A DNA stretch of 64,000 nucleotides, taken from assembly GCF_000002995.4 (NCBI RefSeq), contig NW_025062479.1:2811721-2875720 (forward strand), given 5' to 3'. The DNA comes from Brugia malayi (taxonomy: Eukaryota; Nematoda; Chromadorea; Rhabditida; Onchocercidae). A program made the translations under genes and the position numbers. The notes below the pieces were generated by a model, which saw only the letters and a list, made by a program, of their open reading frames with translations, searched no databases and had not been told where the DNA came from. This document shows, piece by piece, positions 11,498-23,409 of the stretch (positions are counted from its first letter, which is position 1; each line of letters begins with the position of its first letter).

Positions 11498-13512
11498 ATG
11501 AAGCAAAGTTTTGCATGAATATCTGATCTATATCATTATGTAAGATAAATCGATTAATGTAATGCATTCTAAGAGAAAAAAGCGTATTAGATTTTTGCGC
11601 ATTGAATGAATTTTTAAGCATTCTTCATCCATAAACCTCTTTCATGTTTGATTCTGTACGATTGATTCATATCATACTACCACAACATCTGCCTTCTTCT
11701 ACTTCAAGAAATGTTTTGCAAATGTGGTGACAGTAGTAAAATATACTCCATAATATGCTTTTCATGACAAAAATCCTTAAAATACAAACCGATTAAAACA
11801 AATTAATGGATATCTTTTGAGATCAAATCAATGATCAATAGCTCAAACAGATTCAGCATGAGGATGCTATGTATTACGCCTAACAATAATTGCTAAAAAA
11901 AAAATACTGAAGGGAATTGAAATTTGAACAGTGATATGTACTAGAATATTCTGTTCTTTACACTGACTGTAAAATCATTGGAATGTTGTAAGAATTTATG
12001 AAATGCATATTATATATACTGCAAGGATTTTATATCCCATCAAACTCTCATTTTGCACAGGTAATTATTGTTATAATCATTTTGCACAGGTAATTATAGC
12101 AAGGTTGCATTTATGATTGCTTTTATGATGTCGTAATCGAAATAAATTTATAAAATATGGAAATAATTTTGTATTATATGATAGCAATTTATAAACTAAA
12201 GATTATCTTGTTTACTATTTCCTTAGATAAATGTAAAACTTTCAATATTATATCTCAAATGAAGAATTACTTATTCAATACTCATCTTCCAATTGTTCTA
12301 GGCTTATATGCATTGTCCATAATGTTACAATCTGTTAACAATGAATGTGTTCATTACTTAATGTGCTATAAATTAACATCAATTTTATTGCCGCCATTTT
12401 TCTCTTTGACAGCCGAACCTATTCAATTGTTGGAAGATTCAACACTGTTTTTGCTCAGTTAATTTTCCTTATTATAAGTCAAATCTACTGACAATGTCGA
12501 AATATTGTAGAGGTCTTCTAATCAGACAGTGAGTCAATGAGTCACTCATAACTCATTGACTCACTGTTACAAACCAACTTCTAGTATATAAAAAGTAAAG
12601 ATAATTCAAGTAAAGATAATAGAAACCATAATGATGATTCTTTACTCACTGTAATTATACGTCTTATTATAAGCCAATGCCAACTATATGAGAAGTTAAA
12701 ACCTTTGTCTTGGCTCAATTTTTGCAAGCTTCGGTTCATCTTACTCACTCACTTTGTACTCATTCACTCATTTCACTTTCAACAAACGGCAACATAGCAT
12801 GAACAATAACAGGAATGGAAAAAGAAGAACCGCAGTTGTAAAGAGAAAGTATGACAGCTTTGAAAATATTTGGTGGACTTTTGCTATAATTTGATATTCA
12901 CTTTATCAATTCTTTTCCTGTTGTTGTATAAGCGCGATATTGCATGATACCGTAAAAGAATAATAAGGCTATTGCGGACGTTACAGACTTACGACAGCAA
13001 TAAAAACATATCGCCGACAATAAGTAGCAGGAGGAGGTAGATATGCATGAAAAAAGAAAAAAGACTCAAAACTTTTATTAACATAAAATATTTCCGAAAA
13101 AAATAATTTTAATTGACAAAAAAGCACTAAATTATTGTTGAGAATAATGCAGTGATGTTTGAATGATATTTCAATCCTTGAGTTTTCAAGAAATCCGCAA
13201 AACATTTTTTCTTCCTTTCATATCTTAATGCAATCAACTGACTACCATACTTTATATGACATCGCTACCATCCAAAATTTCAATCTCACTTTATTTCATA
13301 GTTACAATGATTTAATCACAAAAAAATGGTAACCATCAGCAATTATATTCATGTGCAGTCGGGAAGGCTTTACGAATTAAAATAAATAGCAAGTAATTTG
13401 ATGTTTATTTATTCGAAATTATAACAATGACTTATTCTAATCAATTCATAAATGTTTGAAACATAAGCTTTGAATTTTCGATGATCCAAAATATCTTGAA
13501 AGGGATGAAAGT
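11498..13512 (-). repeat. Repeat R, longest copy
   Basis: This ~2.0 kb copy spans both partial copies. Positions 11498-12460 match the reverse complement of copy A (529-1491), and about 12110-13512 match the reverse complement of copy B (7439-8850). Copies A and B thus overlap by ~320-350 bp of the unit. The copy contains the 17-bp-stem hairpin at 12526-12567. Terminal inverted repeats, target duplications or a coding region were not found. It may be a non-autonomous transposable element or a local segmental duplication. Confidence 0.8.
12526..12567. repeat. Hairpin, inverted copy of the one at 8384
   Basis: A 17-bp stem (12526-12542 with 12551-12567) encloses an 8-base loop, identical to the hairpin in copy B. 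Confidence 0.8.
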
Positions 13513-14819
13513 TTGACTGGTAAAAGTGACTTCATATACAGGGAATATATTAAAATGGTCGTCTAAAATCTTCGCGAGTATTTACGCCACTTTTCCGCAG
13601 TTAGTAAAATTCATTAGTTATGCTTCCAAAATATATTATATATATATATTGTTGTTAAAGTATATACAGAAGCAGTAAGAGCACTGAACAGCATTTTTTG
13701 TCCATTGTATATTATATTAAATAAATCATCATCTAATTATTACTGATAGTATTAGTTTTGTTTTAATTCTCTGAATATTATCTGATTGGATGGAATCAGT
13801 CAAATGTTGCTTTTAAGCACTTGAGATTTTTATCTTCTTTGCTGTAAAAGTTATGCATACGTTTGCTTGTCGATATTAATTAAAAAAAAAAAAAGACTTT
13901 AAGGAAATCACAAGATCAGTAAGTGACTTTGTACAGCATAATAATTATTTGATGCATTCAGTTGCTTTGGTAAATACATCCAGTTATATTTCGAAATGAC
14001 TAAATTGCTATTTGATATACCAGAATTGCGATATTACTGAGAATTAGAAAGTTAAATGAAAGCTTTGTATCAATTAATTGGTACATGGAGATAAAATTTT
14101 CAGTAGCTAAAATCAGAAATTAAACCACTGATGAAAACATGTGCAAAAAATAAATTCGCGAAGAAACTTTCAATCTATAGTATCTTAGCTTCATTTCGAA
14201 TTTTGCATGTATTGCTATTTGAATATAGAATAGGGCTCAGGCCTGTCAACATTTTTAGGACAGAGACAAGAACAAGTTTTGTGTTTTTGCCACCGATAGG
14301 TACGCTATGTGAGAAGCGCATCATACGGAAAAGTGAAAAGAATCGATTTCTTGAAGATATACACGCGTGTAGATCGATTAGTGTTTAAAATGTAATGTTT
14401 TGAACAGAACTTCTTTAGCTGAATTTTTTATTTATTAAAGAAGGAATTTTTCTTAGAAATCTTCGAACTATTTTTTAGTTGTACTTCCAAAATATATCGC
14501 AATTTGAAGCTGCACAACCCGGAAGCATAAAATGTTTTACAGAAACAGTATGAGCATTGAATTACATCAAAAAAAAAAAAGAAAAACGTGAATGTCAAAC
14601 AAGTCATTACCTGATTATTACTAAGAATTAACTATTGTTTTAATTCTCTGAATATCCGTATGATTTTTCAGTTAACAAATTTTAGTAAATATTAGTACAG
14701 GTGAAAAAAAGGTGACATCACTGATATAAACTGAAATTGGAAATTAGCATGCTTGCAAATTATAGCATGCGGAAATTAAATTACTGTATCAACTTTTGGT
14801 ATGATAATGCATACAATGG
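13513..14819. other. Intergenic with a diverged ~150-bp direct repeat
   Basis: Blocks near 13615-13775 and 14475-14655 share phrases in the same order (cttccaaaatatat, acagaa(g)cagta, gagcattgaa, gttttaattctctgaatat). This indicates an old direct duplication about 870 bp apart. The 85-codon frame at 14131-14388 is not recognisable and I do not call it a gene. Confidence 0.5.
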
Positions 14820-15587
14820 TGTGGGCAAATAGGCCGAAGATACTATTACGGTAACTAAAGAATAAATAGGGGGATTGTATATAGGATCTTGTAGTTAATA
14901 AAGAACAAAGGAGGTCGCTAACAAAGGAGTCATCCTAACAAGCGACGAAGGGAAGGGAAAAGCGTAATGAGACAATAGACATACAAAGGAAACGATGTGG
15001 ATATTAAATCAGAACAAAGAGGGGTTGTCAGCGATATAAGGGGAGTAATTTCTCGATACGGATATTACATGGGGTCGACTAGTTGAAAAGCGGTGGTGTT
15101 AGGGCGCGCTTAGGTCGCGTTAGAGGAAAACGGTTAGGACGACGTGGGAGGGATTAGTTCTTAGGACACCAATAGGACAACAACGGGGTTTAATTACCCA
15201 ACTTTGAGGTAAAAAACAATCGACGACAACAACAGCAGTTTACTTATCCAAGTAGAGTATTAAACGACGTGAATTACGAAATGACGAAGAAATTCAACGG
15301 GTGGAGAAATACAACGGCAAGCACAGATATTCTGGCAATAAACAACGACGTACAAGCAAACGACAGTTACGACACTCAACGACAATTCAAGGATCAAGAA
15401 GAAAAGGGGAAGAAAACAACAATAGTCAGCTCGACCAGTTCTACTGATAGTACAACCGAAACGATGAGAAGAAACGTGATAAAATTATAATTTAAACAGG
15501 AAACAATTATATAAAAGGAATAGTCTCTTATCAAATAAAGGTTGAAATATTCTTTTTTTTTTTTTTTTCCTACAAAATTTTAATTAT
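14820..15587 (+). repeat. Element 1 left LTR
   Basis: The LTR starts TGTGGGCAAA and ends immediately before the putative primer-binding site. It is matched by reverse complement at 20649-21121 (inner part) and 31758-32063 (outer part). A T-run follows the motif AATAAAGGTTGAAATATTC, and AATAAA at 15534-15539 may act as polyadenylation signal. The 73-codon open frame inside (15269-15490) is an incidental LTR frame. Confidence 0.85.
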
Positions 15588-15605
15588 TGGTGTCACGAGC
15601 CGGGA
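15588..15605 (+). promoter_or_regulatory. Putative tRNA primer-binding site
   Basis: TGGTGTCACGAGCCGGGA follows the LTR directly. The leading TGG pairs with a tRNA CCA end, as expected of a minus-strand primer site. The tRNA species was not determined. Confidence 0.6.
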
Positions 15606-15630
15606 GGCAACCGAGTTTAAAAGGAAAGAA

Positions 15631-16919
15631 ATGTCAGCGAGCATAGCAATAAGCGCCAACCTCACGAAAGATAAATTAAAAAAGGCGCTCAATGAGATTA
15701 AACAGTTGGAAGTTATCCGACCGGATCTGCCGGTGGAAAACCAATGCGAACAATGTAAAGAACAAGAAAGAAAACTTAAAGAGAAGCAAATAACGACGCT
15801 TGGAAGAATTAATGAAAAATGGCTGGAATTCCTGCAAAGGGTACCAGCTAAACAAAAAGAAGAAAATCAACGATATGCGACAATGGTTGAAGACGATCAG
15901 GGAATTCTAAAATTAAGTGAAGATGGCTGGGAAACATTAATATCACTTAAGCTACATATTAATGATATTTAAGCAACGATGCAGTGTCTACAACAATCAA
16001 TGGAATGAACGGCGCGAAATAATTCTGAATCGGATAGAATATCGAGTCAACAAGAGCAAGGATCAACGGAAGTAAGACGTCCACTAACTGTTAAACTTCC
16101 ACGTCTTGCCCTTAAAAATTTTGATGGAGATCCGAAGCAATAGAGAGAATTCTAGAGTGGATTTGAAGCAGCGGTACATCAACAGAATTCGGCATATGTG
16201 CAGAAACTGACATATCTTCTCTCTTGTTTAAGAGGAACCGCATTAAACGCAGTAGAAGGATAAGAAACTCAAGCATAATGATCGCGATTTGAGAACAACA
16301 ATAGAGACAATCGAAAGATTGTCTCTTAGGCAGCTGACAAACTTAGGTGAAAACGTAGAACAAACGAGTATCGAACTGACTATTCAAGAAAAGTTACCTC
16401 GATGGGTACTCGATGAAGTATACAAACGGAAGGAGCTAGACCCAGATTGGTCTGTCAGTAAGCTTCGACAATTCGTAGAAATTATTGTGAAACGAAGAGA
16501 AACGATTAATCAAATTTTATGGACCAAAGAATCCAGACGATGCAAGAATAACGTGCAACAGAAGAATTTAATTCAATCAACTAAGAGGAACAACAGGAAT
16601 ACCGACAATACAATTTCAAATGGAAACCACAAATCAAAACATCAATTCTAACAAAAGGTCAAGACCTTGTGCACTTTGCAATCGAGTTCACTGGGACGAC
16701 GAATGCCGAAAATATACAACTTTGGAAGAACGCCTTGCAAAATTAAACTCTCTAAAAGCCTGTAGAAATTGTTTAAAAGTGAAACATAACACAAGAAACT
16801 GTAAGACAAATCAAAACACTGTAAGCACTGTAAGCAAAATCACAATTTCGCCTTGTACCACATTTTCCAAAGAAGGGATCAATCACAACAAAACAAATCA
16901 AAGGCGGTTACAAATATAA
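15631..16919 (+). pseudogene. Element 1 gag (decayed)
   Basis: The region starts at ATG 15631 with a charged N-terminal part (stop at 15972). In other frames it continues through a DUF1759-like capsid segment (DGDP.., then YLLSCLRGTALNAVEG near 16210-16260). It then has a helical segment at 16289-16651 and a nucleocapsid with two CCHC knuckles (CALCNRVHWDDEC and CRNCLKVKHNTRNC, about 16674-16803). At least three stops or frameshifts interrupt it. In BEL/Pao elements this product forms the virus-like particle and packages RNA; here it cannot be made intact. Confidence 0.75.
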
Positions 16920-17365
16920 ATCAAAGAGAAGAAGTAAAAGCAGTCAACGGTTTAGCAGATCGCAACATACAAACGAAATACAACGTCTTACTACTTTGTC
17001 GAGAAGTAGCAGTAGTAAATCCACAAAAACTTGGAATCAAAGCTAAAGTACTGGCATTTTTCGACATAGGATCACAGTTATCATTCATGTCGAAAAACTT
17101 AGCAAACCAATTGCGAATTAAAGGAAAAAGTGAAATTCTTCATTTAGCCGGATTTCGAAAGGAAAGACTCATAGAATTTCAAACGATGAAGACGGTAGTG
17201 GGAATCAGATTAAGCAACGAGGAAACGATTCAGATGGAAGTCAGTACAGTTGACCATCTTACCAACGACCTGCAAGTAGCGGATCTTCCTGATCAGAATC
17301 TCGAACAAATAAAAGAGCTCCATGGTGAGTGGGAAAAACCGGACTTACTTATCGGAGCTAACTAG
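16853..17365 (+). pseudogene. Element 1 aspartic protease (DUF1758-like)
   Basis: An open frame of 170 codons carries FFDIGSQLSFMS, the retropepsin active-site motif, with Ile where Thr or Ser is usual after the catalytic Asp. It ends in the WEKPDLLIGAN-type segment that precedes the linker to RT in this superfamily. It overlaps the nucleocapsid frame. The family role is to process the Gag-Pol polyprotein. The catalytic Asp is present, but the surrounding polyprotein is broken. Confidence 0.7.
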
Positions 17366-17377
17366 TTTTTCAATTTC

Positions 17378-18230
17378 ATGGAACCAAGTAAATCCAAACG
17401 AATAAATTCGGGATTTTACTTAGTGGAGACGAAAGTGGGACCAATTGTGGCAGGTTATGGTCAAATTAACAATGTAAATTCAAATATAACGCAAGTGGAA
17501 ACGGCAATTGTTTGCGCAACTATTCGCCGCAATGTACCAGGTATCGATCAGTTTTGGAAATTAGAACTTATTGGTGTGAAAGAAGAACCAGAAACAACGG
17601 ACGATGACAAGGCATCGTCTCAATTCAAAAGAAGCGTCAGTAAATATAATGGGCGATATCAAGTTAGCTGGCCGTGGAAAGAAACAACGGTAAATCTTAA
17701 AAGTCATTATGGGTTATGTTTAGGAAGACTTAGATCACTTATAGCAAGACTACGAGACAAACCAGTGTTATTATGAGATTCTTACACTTAACAAAGAAAC
17801 AACGAAGCTTAGAGCGGTATACGACGCTTCAGCCCATTTGAAAAATGACAAAAGTTTAAACGACGTATTATACCGTGGACTATCCACACTTCCCGATCTT
17901 TGTGAAGTATTGCTAAGATTTCGGATGATGGAAAACGTTATTGTAGTAAACGTAGAAAAGGCGTTTTTACAGCTTGAATTAAAACCAATTGATAGAAATT
18001 GCACTAGATTTTTATGGCTACGTAACATAGAAAAACCAATGGAAAACACCAGCGTCAAATGCTACCGGTTCAAGAGAGTCCCTTTTGGAATAATATCATC
18101 ATTTCTACTTTCTGCGACTTTGAATCATCACTTAGAAATCAACGGGAATGAGTTAGCCAAAGAAATTAAGAAGAACTTATACGTAGACAACGTTTTGATA
18201 TCATCAGCTACAGCAGAAGAAGCTTGAAGA
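17378..18230 (+). pseudogene. Element 1 reverse transcriptase (damaged active site)
   Basis: Frame 17378-17776 holds the connector and RT N-terminal part (VGPIVAGYG, FWKLELIGV, GRYQVSWPWK, NYGLCLGRL-like LKSHYGLCLGRL). Frame 17838-18227 holds the palm ([54 protein letters not shown]). The first catalytic Asp position reads Asn (VNVEKAF) and the second Asp of the YVDD box reads Asn (YVDN). Sequence between the two frames appears lost. It is therefore catalytically dead on sequence grounds. Confidence 0.75.
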
Positions 18231-18499
18231 AATATCAAGAAGTGAAACAAATATTTAGTGAAGCATCTATGAATATTCGAGGATTTCTATCCAGTAACGA
18301 AGAGTTCAACGTTTATGTACCGAAAGACGAGAAGTTTAAAAAGGAAGATTAAAATTCTTGGTATTCCTTGGGATTATCACAATGATACAATTACAATAGA
18401 GCTCAAATCTTGGAAAGAAAAGGAAATAACTACAATGGCAATCCCTTATTGAAGAATGGCCACACTTTATCAAAAACATTCCCCGAGAAACTATGGAAA

Positions 18500-18960
18500 C
18501 AAACGACGACCTCACAATGCACGTATTTACAGACGCCTCAGCTATTGCTTATTCAGCAGCAGTTTATATATCAACTAAAAGACGGCAATGAAAGAAAAAC
18601 ATCGTTAATATTTTCAAAAGTAAGACTCGCTCCAATAAAAGTTATTACAGTACCGCGACTTGAATTGATGGGTGCTTTAATTGGAGTAAGAGTAGCGACG
18701 TTTGTTAAGAAGCAATTAGAATTAGAAGGAATCCCAACAATTCTCTGGTCAGATTGAAAATGTTCCTTACATTGGATACTGAATTGTACGAAATTGCAGC
18801 CAAAATTTATACAGAATCGAGTAGAAGAAATAAGGAAATCAAAGTTTTCCTTTCGATATGTACCTAGTAGAACCAATCCAGCAGCAAGAGGAATTAAGCC
18901 AGAAGATTTAAAATACCAGAAATTGTGGTGGAATGGGCCACATTGGTTAAATGAATGAAG
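18500..18960 (+). pseudogene. Element 1 RNase H (decayed)
   Basis: The motif MHVFTDASAIAYSAAVYIST (first catalytic Asp in TDAS) is followed, after frame changes, by VRLAPIKVITVPRLELMGALIGVR (the conserved PRLEL region) and a SD..C-type segment. These align with the better-preserved RNase H at 27559-28026. Several stops occur. The family degrades the RNA strand of the RNA/DNA hybrid. Confidence 0.7.
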
Positions 18961-19305
18961 AAAGTTGGCCAAATTGGACTTACCAAAATTTAGACGATAA
19001 TATACACGAAGAGGAAGAAGCTCGAGAAATTGCAATAGAAGCAGTAACAAACCAAAACGGTAACAATTCCTTTCAAATAATTAATACCAGTCGCTTTAGC
19101 AAGTGGATACGATCTGGTCATTAAGATTCATTAAACGAATCACAAAAAATAGATTCAAATGGATTGAACTATTATCGGATGTTGGCAACCCCATAACAGT
19201 TTATAATTCTAAACTAGTTGAACGGATTTTAATAAAGCAGGTTCAACATGAAAATTTCGACGAAAAGATGGAACTAAGATAAGCCTCTATCTCGATGAAA
19301 ATAAA

Positions 19306-20210
19306 TTGTGGAGATCAGCTAGTCGACTCGAAAATTCATCTTTGCCTGAAAAAACGAAACATCCACTTTACTTATCAAGACACAACGCTATTACAGAGCT
19401 TATTGTATTATATAAACATGAGTCACGATTTCACGCCAGAGTAGCACATACGCTATCAGAAATCAGGAAAAGTTATTGGATCCCAAAAGGCCGATCTGAA
19501 GTAAAACGAATTTTAAACAAGTGTTACATGTATGTAAACGATGGTAAGTAAAACCTTTTAAATTGCCGATAATGACAAATTTACCAGAAACGCGAGTGAA
19601 AAGGTCAATAATTTTCGAAAACATTGGAGTAGATTATCTCGGACCGGTTTCAGTAAGATCAAATACAAGTACAGCTAAAAGATGGATTGCGTTGTTTACT
19701 TGCTTTACGACGAGAGCTATTCATTTGGAGATTGCCGAAGACCTATCAGCCGAAACATTTATGCACATTGTTAGAAGATTTCCTAGTAGACGAGGTTATC
19801 CACACCAAATTATCAGTGACAACGCACTTCAATTCCAAACCGTATTCACTCAGGAATATGCAAAGGTCAACGAATTGTTAGCAAAGAAAGGAAATCATTG
19901 GAAAAGCATTACGCCTCGAGCTCCATGGTGTGGAGGATTATATGAACGGTTAGTAGGCTTAACTAAGAAAACTTTTAGGAGAGCGGTAGGAAGAAAATTA
20001 CTACAAGAAAGAGACCTGGAAACGTTAATAATAGAAATAGAAGGCGTATTAAATACACGCCCTTTAACATATGTAAACTCAGATGACATTAAACCCATAC
20101 GACCAGTTGATTTTATCTCTCCAAATGCATCATTAATTTTACCGATTTTTACCGACGATGAATACAATCCTGCTAGAAGAAATTTACGACAGAAGCTTAT
20201 ACAATGCTAA
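19306..20210 (+). pseudogene. Element 1 integrase (broken)
   Basis: Frame 19306-19551 has the N-terminal HHCC-type region (HARVAHTLSEIRKSYWIPKG, NKCYMY), with the second zinc Cys missing. Frame 19563-20210 holds the catalytic core: VDYLGP (D), SDNALQF (D), and APWCGGLYERLVG (E), with the spacing of a DDE integrase, then a VLNTRPL region. A stop separates the two frames. Downstream (20211-20640) a decayed C-terminal tail reaches a basic RTRS motif and then meets the inverted LTR. Confidence 0.75.
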
Positions 20211-20648
20211 AAAAATACACTCAAAACTTTAGACATTTTTGGAACAAATGGAAAGGAGAATATTTAGCCACACTGAGAGAAAGGGCTTAAGCAAATCATG
20301 TTCACCCAAAATGTACGGCCAGAAACACACCACGGATAAACGAAGTTGTATTATTAGATGAACCAGGAATTCCACGAGGAATTTGGAAAGTAGCAAAAAT
20401 AATAGGCTTAAAAAGGGAAAGAGACAGAAAACGGAAATATAGTTATAGGACCCATAAACTTATTATACCCACTGGAATTACAAGACACGAATGAAACGGA
20501 AATGCCTGAAGAAGATAAAAAGAATGTCCTAAGAGCGAAGGAAGCACGAAAGATAAACGGAATATGAAAACGTCAGAAAAAATCACGACGCTAGATGATG
20601 GACCAATATCATTCAGAACAAGAAGTCATATCATCGTCCCACATCCAG

Positions 20649-21121
20649 ATAATTAAAATTTGGTAGGAAAAAAAAAAGAATATTTCAACCTTTATTTGAT
20701 AAGAGACGATTCCTTTTATATAATTGTTTCCTGTTTAAATTATAATTTTATCACGTTTCTTCTCATCGTTTCGGTTGTACTATCAGTAGAACTGGTCGAG
20801 CTGACTATTGTTGTTTTCTTCCCCTTTTCTTCTTGATCCTTGAATTGTCGTTGAGTGTCGTAACTGTCGTTTGCTTGTACGTCGTTGTTTATTGCCAGAA
20901 TATCTGTGCTTGCCGTTGTATTTCTCCACCCGTTGAATTTCTTCGTCATTTCGTAATTCACGTCGTTTAATACTCTACTTGGATAAGTAAACTGCTGTTG
21001 TTGTCGTCGATTGTTTTTTACCTCAAAGTTGGGTAATTAAACCCCGTTGTTGTCCTATTGGTTTACTAAGAACTAATCCCCCTTACGCGTCGTTTTAACC
21101 GTTTTCCTCTAACGCGACCTA
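20649..21121 (-). repeat. Element 1 right LTR, inner part (inverted)
   Basis: This is the reverse complement of 15110-15587. From about 15177 to 15550 the match is almost perfect (one difference noticed); towards the insertion of element 2 it becomes more diverged. The U5 end lies at 20649, directly against internal sequence, which is the opposite of a normal 3' LTR. Confidence 0.85.
21117..21121. repeat. Element 2 target-site duplication, left copy
   Basis: ACCTA flanks the left TGTCGCGAA terminus and recurs directly after the right terminus at 31758-31762. In the uninterrupted left LTR the corresponding sequence has one accta, confirming a 5-bp duplication on insertion. Confidence 0.9.
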
Positions 21122-21545
21122 TGTCGCGAAAGGTTTGTTGGTTGATATTCGAATTGTTTGCAATACAGTAGAAAGATTAATAAGCATTTATTTTTTGCAA
21201 ACGTAGTATTAATAAACAGAGCAGTAAAAAGAGAGAAGAAACTTATAATAAAGAAGATCGGAGGAATTGATATTGGTTAACAGAGTAGTAGTCGACAATA
21301 ATGACCATGAATAATTTTGTTTATTAGAACTAAATTTATATACGTGAAGATTGGGCGTGTCTAAGATAAAATCATGTGCGTTAAGAATTGGAAATGTTTA
21401 CAATAAATTTTGCTCAAAATCTCATGAGTAATAAATCATAAGAGGTTAGTTTGTGATATTATGAAATTAAAAATGATTAATTAATTAATATTAAAATTTT
21501 TTATTATTTTAGATAGATGTTTTCGCGAAATTATAATTCGCGACA
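21122..21545 (-). repeat. Element 2 left LTR (424 bp)
   Basis: Bounded by TGTCGCGAA and TTCGCGACA. Read on the minus strand it follows the polypurine-type tract at 21546-21562, so it is the 3' LTR of the minus-oriented copy. Its last 261 bases (21285-21545) recur in the same orientation at 31501-31757 with about 5% differences by eye. Confidence 0.85.
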
Positions 21546-21562
21546 CTCCCAAAGGGGGAGAG
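21546..21562 (-). promoter_or_regulatory. Polypurine-type tract next to the left LTR
   Basis: On the minus strand the 17 bases ctctccccctttgggag directly precede the LTR start TG. An identical copy precedes the plus-oriented LTR fragment at 31299. The G-rich complement or the GGGAG part would prime plus-strand synthesis. Confidence 0.5.
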
Positions 21563-21570
21563 AAATTGTT

Positions 21571-22428
21571 TTAAGAGGTAATTTTGAGAGAGTGATTTTG
21601 AGGTATATAGTTAAATGTATGGAGTTTAATAGGTGGGATTTCTTCTTTAGTTAGAAATTGAGTGTGTGGTGCTTCTATAGGGAGAGTAATGATGGTAGTT
21701 TGATTTGAATTTCGTTTTGAAGTACTACAAAGGAGAGATTGAACTAATTTAAATTTCCACTTAATAATAACTAAAATAGTTAATAATGTCACGATTATTA
21801 TACAGATAAAAATCAATTTTCAATGTGTTATCAGGTTTTCAAATTCTTCTTCTATCGGTAGAACAATTTCACTGAATTCCCTTTCCATTTGTTTGATAAT
21901 TTCTTCTCCTTCTTCAGAGATTTCTTGCCAAAAGAGTTCATCCTTCATCTGATGTGGTATTGAATTAATTGTTTTTTGGGTTTGAGTTAAGATTTCTAAT
22001 TCAACGTTAATTCTTTCAATTTCAAAATTGCTTATTAAACTGCCTCTGAATTCGATATTTTTGATTGCTAGTCGTCCACATTTACAAGGAGTTACCATCA
22101 AATTTCCCTTAATTCTTTTAGCTATTACATCGTTTCTTTGAAGTATTAGTTTCGTGACAAGGGTAGGATTGCTGATTGATAGCCATTTGATCAAAAGTAA
22201 TAGGTTATTTCTGTTTCGGCAACTTCTCTGCTGTGTTTCTTTGAGTTGTTGAAGGAATTCTTGTCTTAGTGAATCAGAAAGGTATTGAAGTTTTATGTTT
22301 TCAAGATCGTACTTTCTATCCGGAGACTTTTCCATCATCAATAGTTTATTTGTTACTCTTCGTTTAAATTTTGTAGTAGAGTTCGAGTCATCTTCAACGT
22401 CTAGTTCAATAACTATGTCGCCCTGCAT
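21571..22428 (-). pseudogene. Env-like region, C-terminal half (left arm)
   Basis: Frame 21820-22428 has a CKCGRLAIKNIEFRG segment and helical charged sequence. After a stop, the same frame continues into a strongly hydrophobic segment (IFICIIIVTLLTILVIIKW, ~21740-21815) and a short tail, as in a class I membrane anchor with cytoplasmic tail. The stop just before the anchor would yield a product without it. In nematode BEL/Pao elements a third frame can encode an envelope-like glycoprotein; which viral family this one resembles cannot be decided by eye. Confidence 0.55.
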
Positions 22429-22533
22429 TAAAATTGGAGAAGTGAATCTACAATTTTTGGTGTTTAATATAAGGGGGGGGGGGGTTTATCAATTATAAGC
22501 GATGCTTGTATCTCATCGATGATGAAGTGGTTG

Positions 22534-23409
22534 TTATACTTTGTAGCCTTGAATCTTCCGATCTTTCGATGGATATAAACAATGATTGGTCGTATCATTG
22601 CTATTCCATATGATAATGCTAGTATTCGTTATGCATTCACCCTTTTGTGTCGAACAGTCTTTTATATCTTCAAGGTTAGAGACTAACCCTTTTCCATCGT
22701 AGAGGAGAATTTCTCCTTGAGTTAATATGAAGTTTGACGTTGACTGAAAGTTAACTCCTAACCATCCGTAGGAGTATTGTATTTCCTTATTCGTTATCCA
22801 TTGATTAGGAGAAGATTGAATTAGTCCAATTCCGTTCATTTGTTTTCGAACATTTAAATATCTGCAGAATTGTGAGGAAGTAGTAGACGTATGGTCTGAT
22901 ACTACCGATAGTGATATTCTAAGAAAAGCTTTCGTGCATACAGTCCGTGTAATGTTGCTACATTTTATAGCTGGTATTCTTACATGGGTGCGTGTGTACA
23001 CATTCACTTTGTGATATGTAGCATTTTTGTGAATAATTTCTTCACAATTCCATTTTTCAGGAATATTAAAGGGTACTCCAGTAATGCAATTACAGCTGTT
23101 GTTAGCTAATACCTGTCTTGGTATTAACGACATCATCGTTATCAATGATAAAGTTTTTATCAAAAGATTAGACTTGTCTTTTGCATCGACTGTAGTTTGT
23201 GATTTTTTAGCACTTCTGGTTCGTCGAGCAATGGGTTCTTCCGGTTCATCTTCCACCTTTTCTTCTTTATCTTCAGTAGCATCTATTTCCATAGGATAAA
23301 GCATATTTATTGATCGATCGAATTGTTTTCCATTCGGTAATTGTATTGTTGCACTCCTTATTTTTCCATCCCATCCTCGATTAATTTTTATTATCCTTGC
23401 AAATTCCAT
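22534..23409 (-). pseudogene. Integrase tail and Env-like N-terminal half (left arm)
   Basis: The first ~75 codons are the integrase C-terminal tail (RGWDGKIRSATIQLPNG, INMLYPMEID, then a basic RTRSAKK stretch). A hydrophobic signal-like segment (LSLITMMSLIPRQVLA) follows, then a Cys-containing, glycosylation-rich ectodomain with several N-x-S/T sites. A frame change near 22540 and a G-run of 12 bases near 22473-22484 separate it from the C-terminal half. The exact start of the env-like protein is unclear. Confidence 0.55.

Noticed and set aside
14131..14388. An 85-codon frame upstream of element 1
   Set aside because: No family resemblance, splice context or second copy that would show constraint.
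15269..15490. A 73-codon frame present twice (15269-15490 and 20740-20961)
   Set aside because: It lies inside the element 1 LTR and is duplicated only because the LTR is; there is no evidence that it is a gene.
18571..19050. A 159-codon minus-strand frame within element 1
   Set aside because: It is antisense to the RNase H region of a recognised retroelement and has no independent support.
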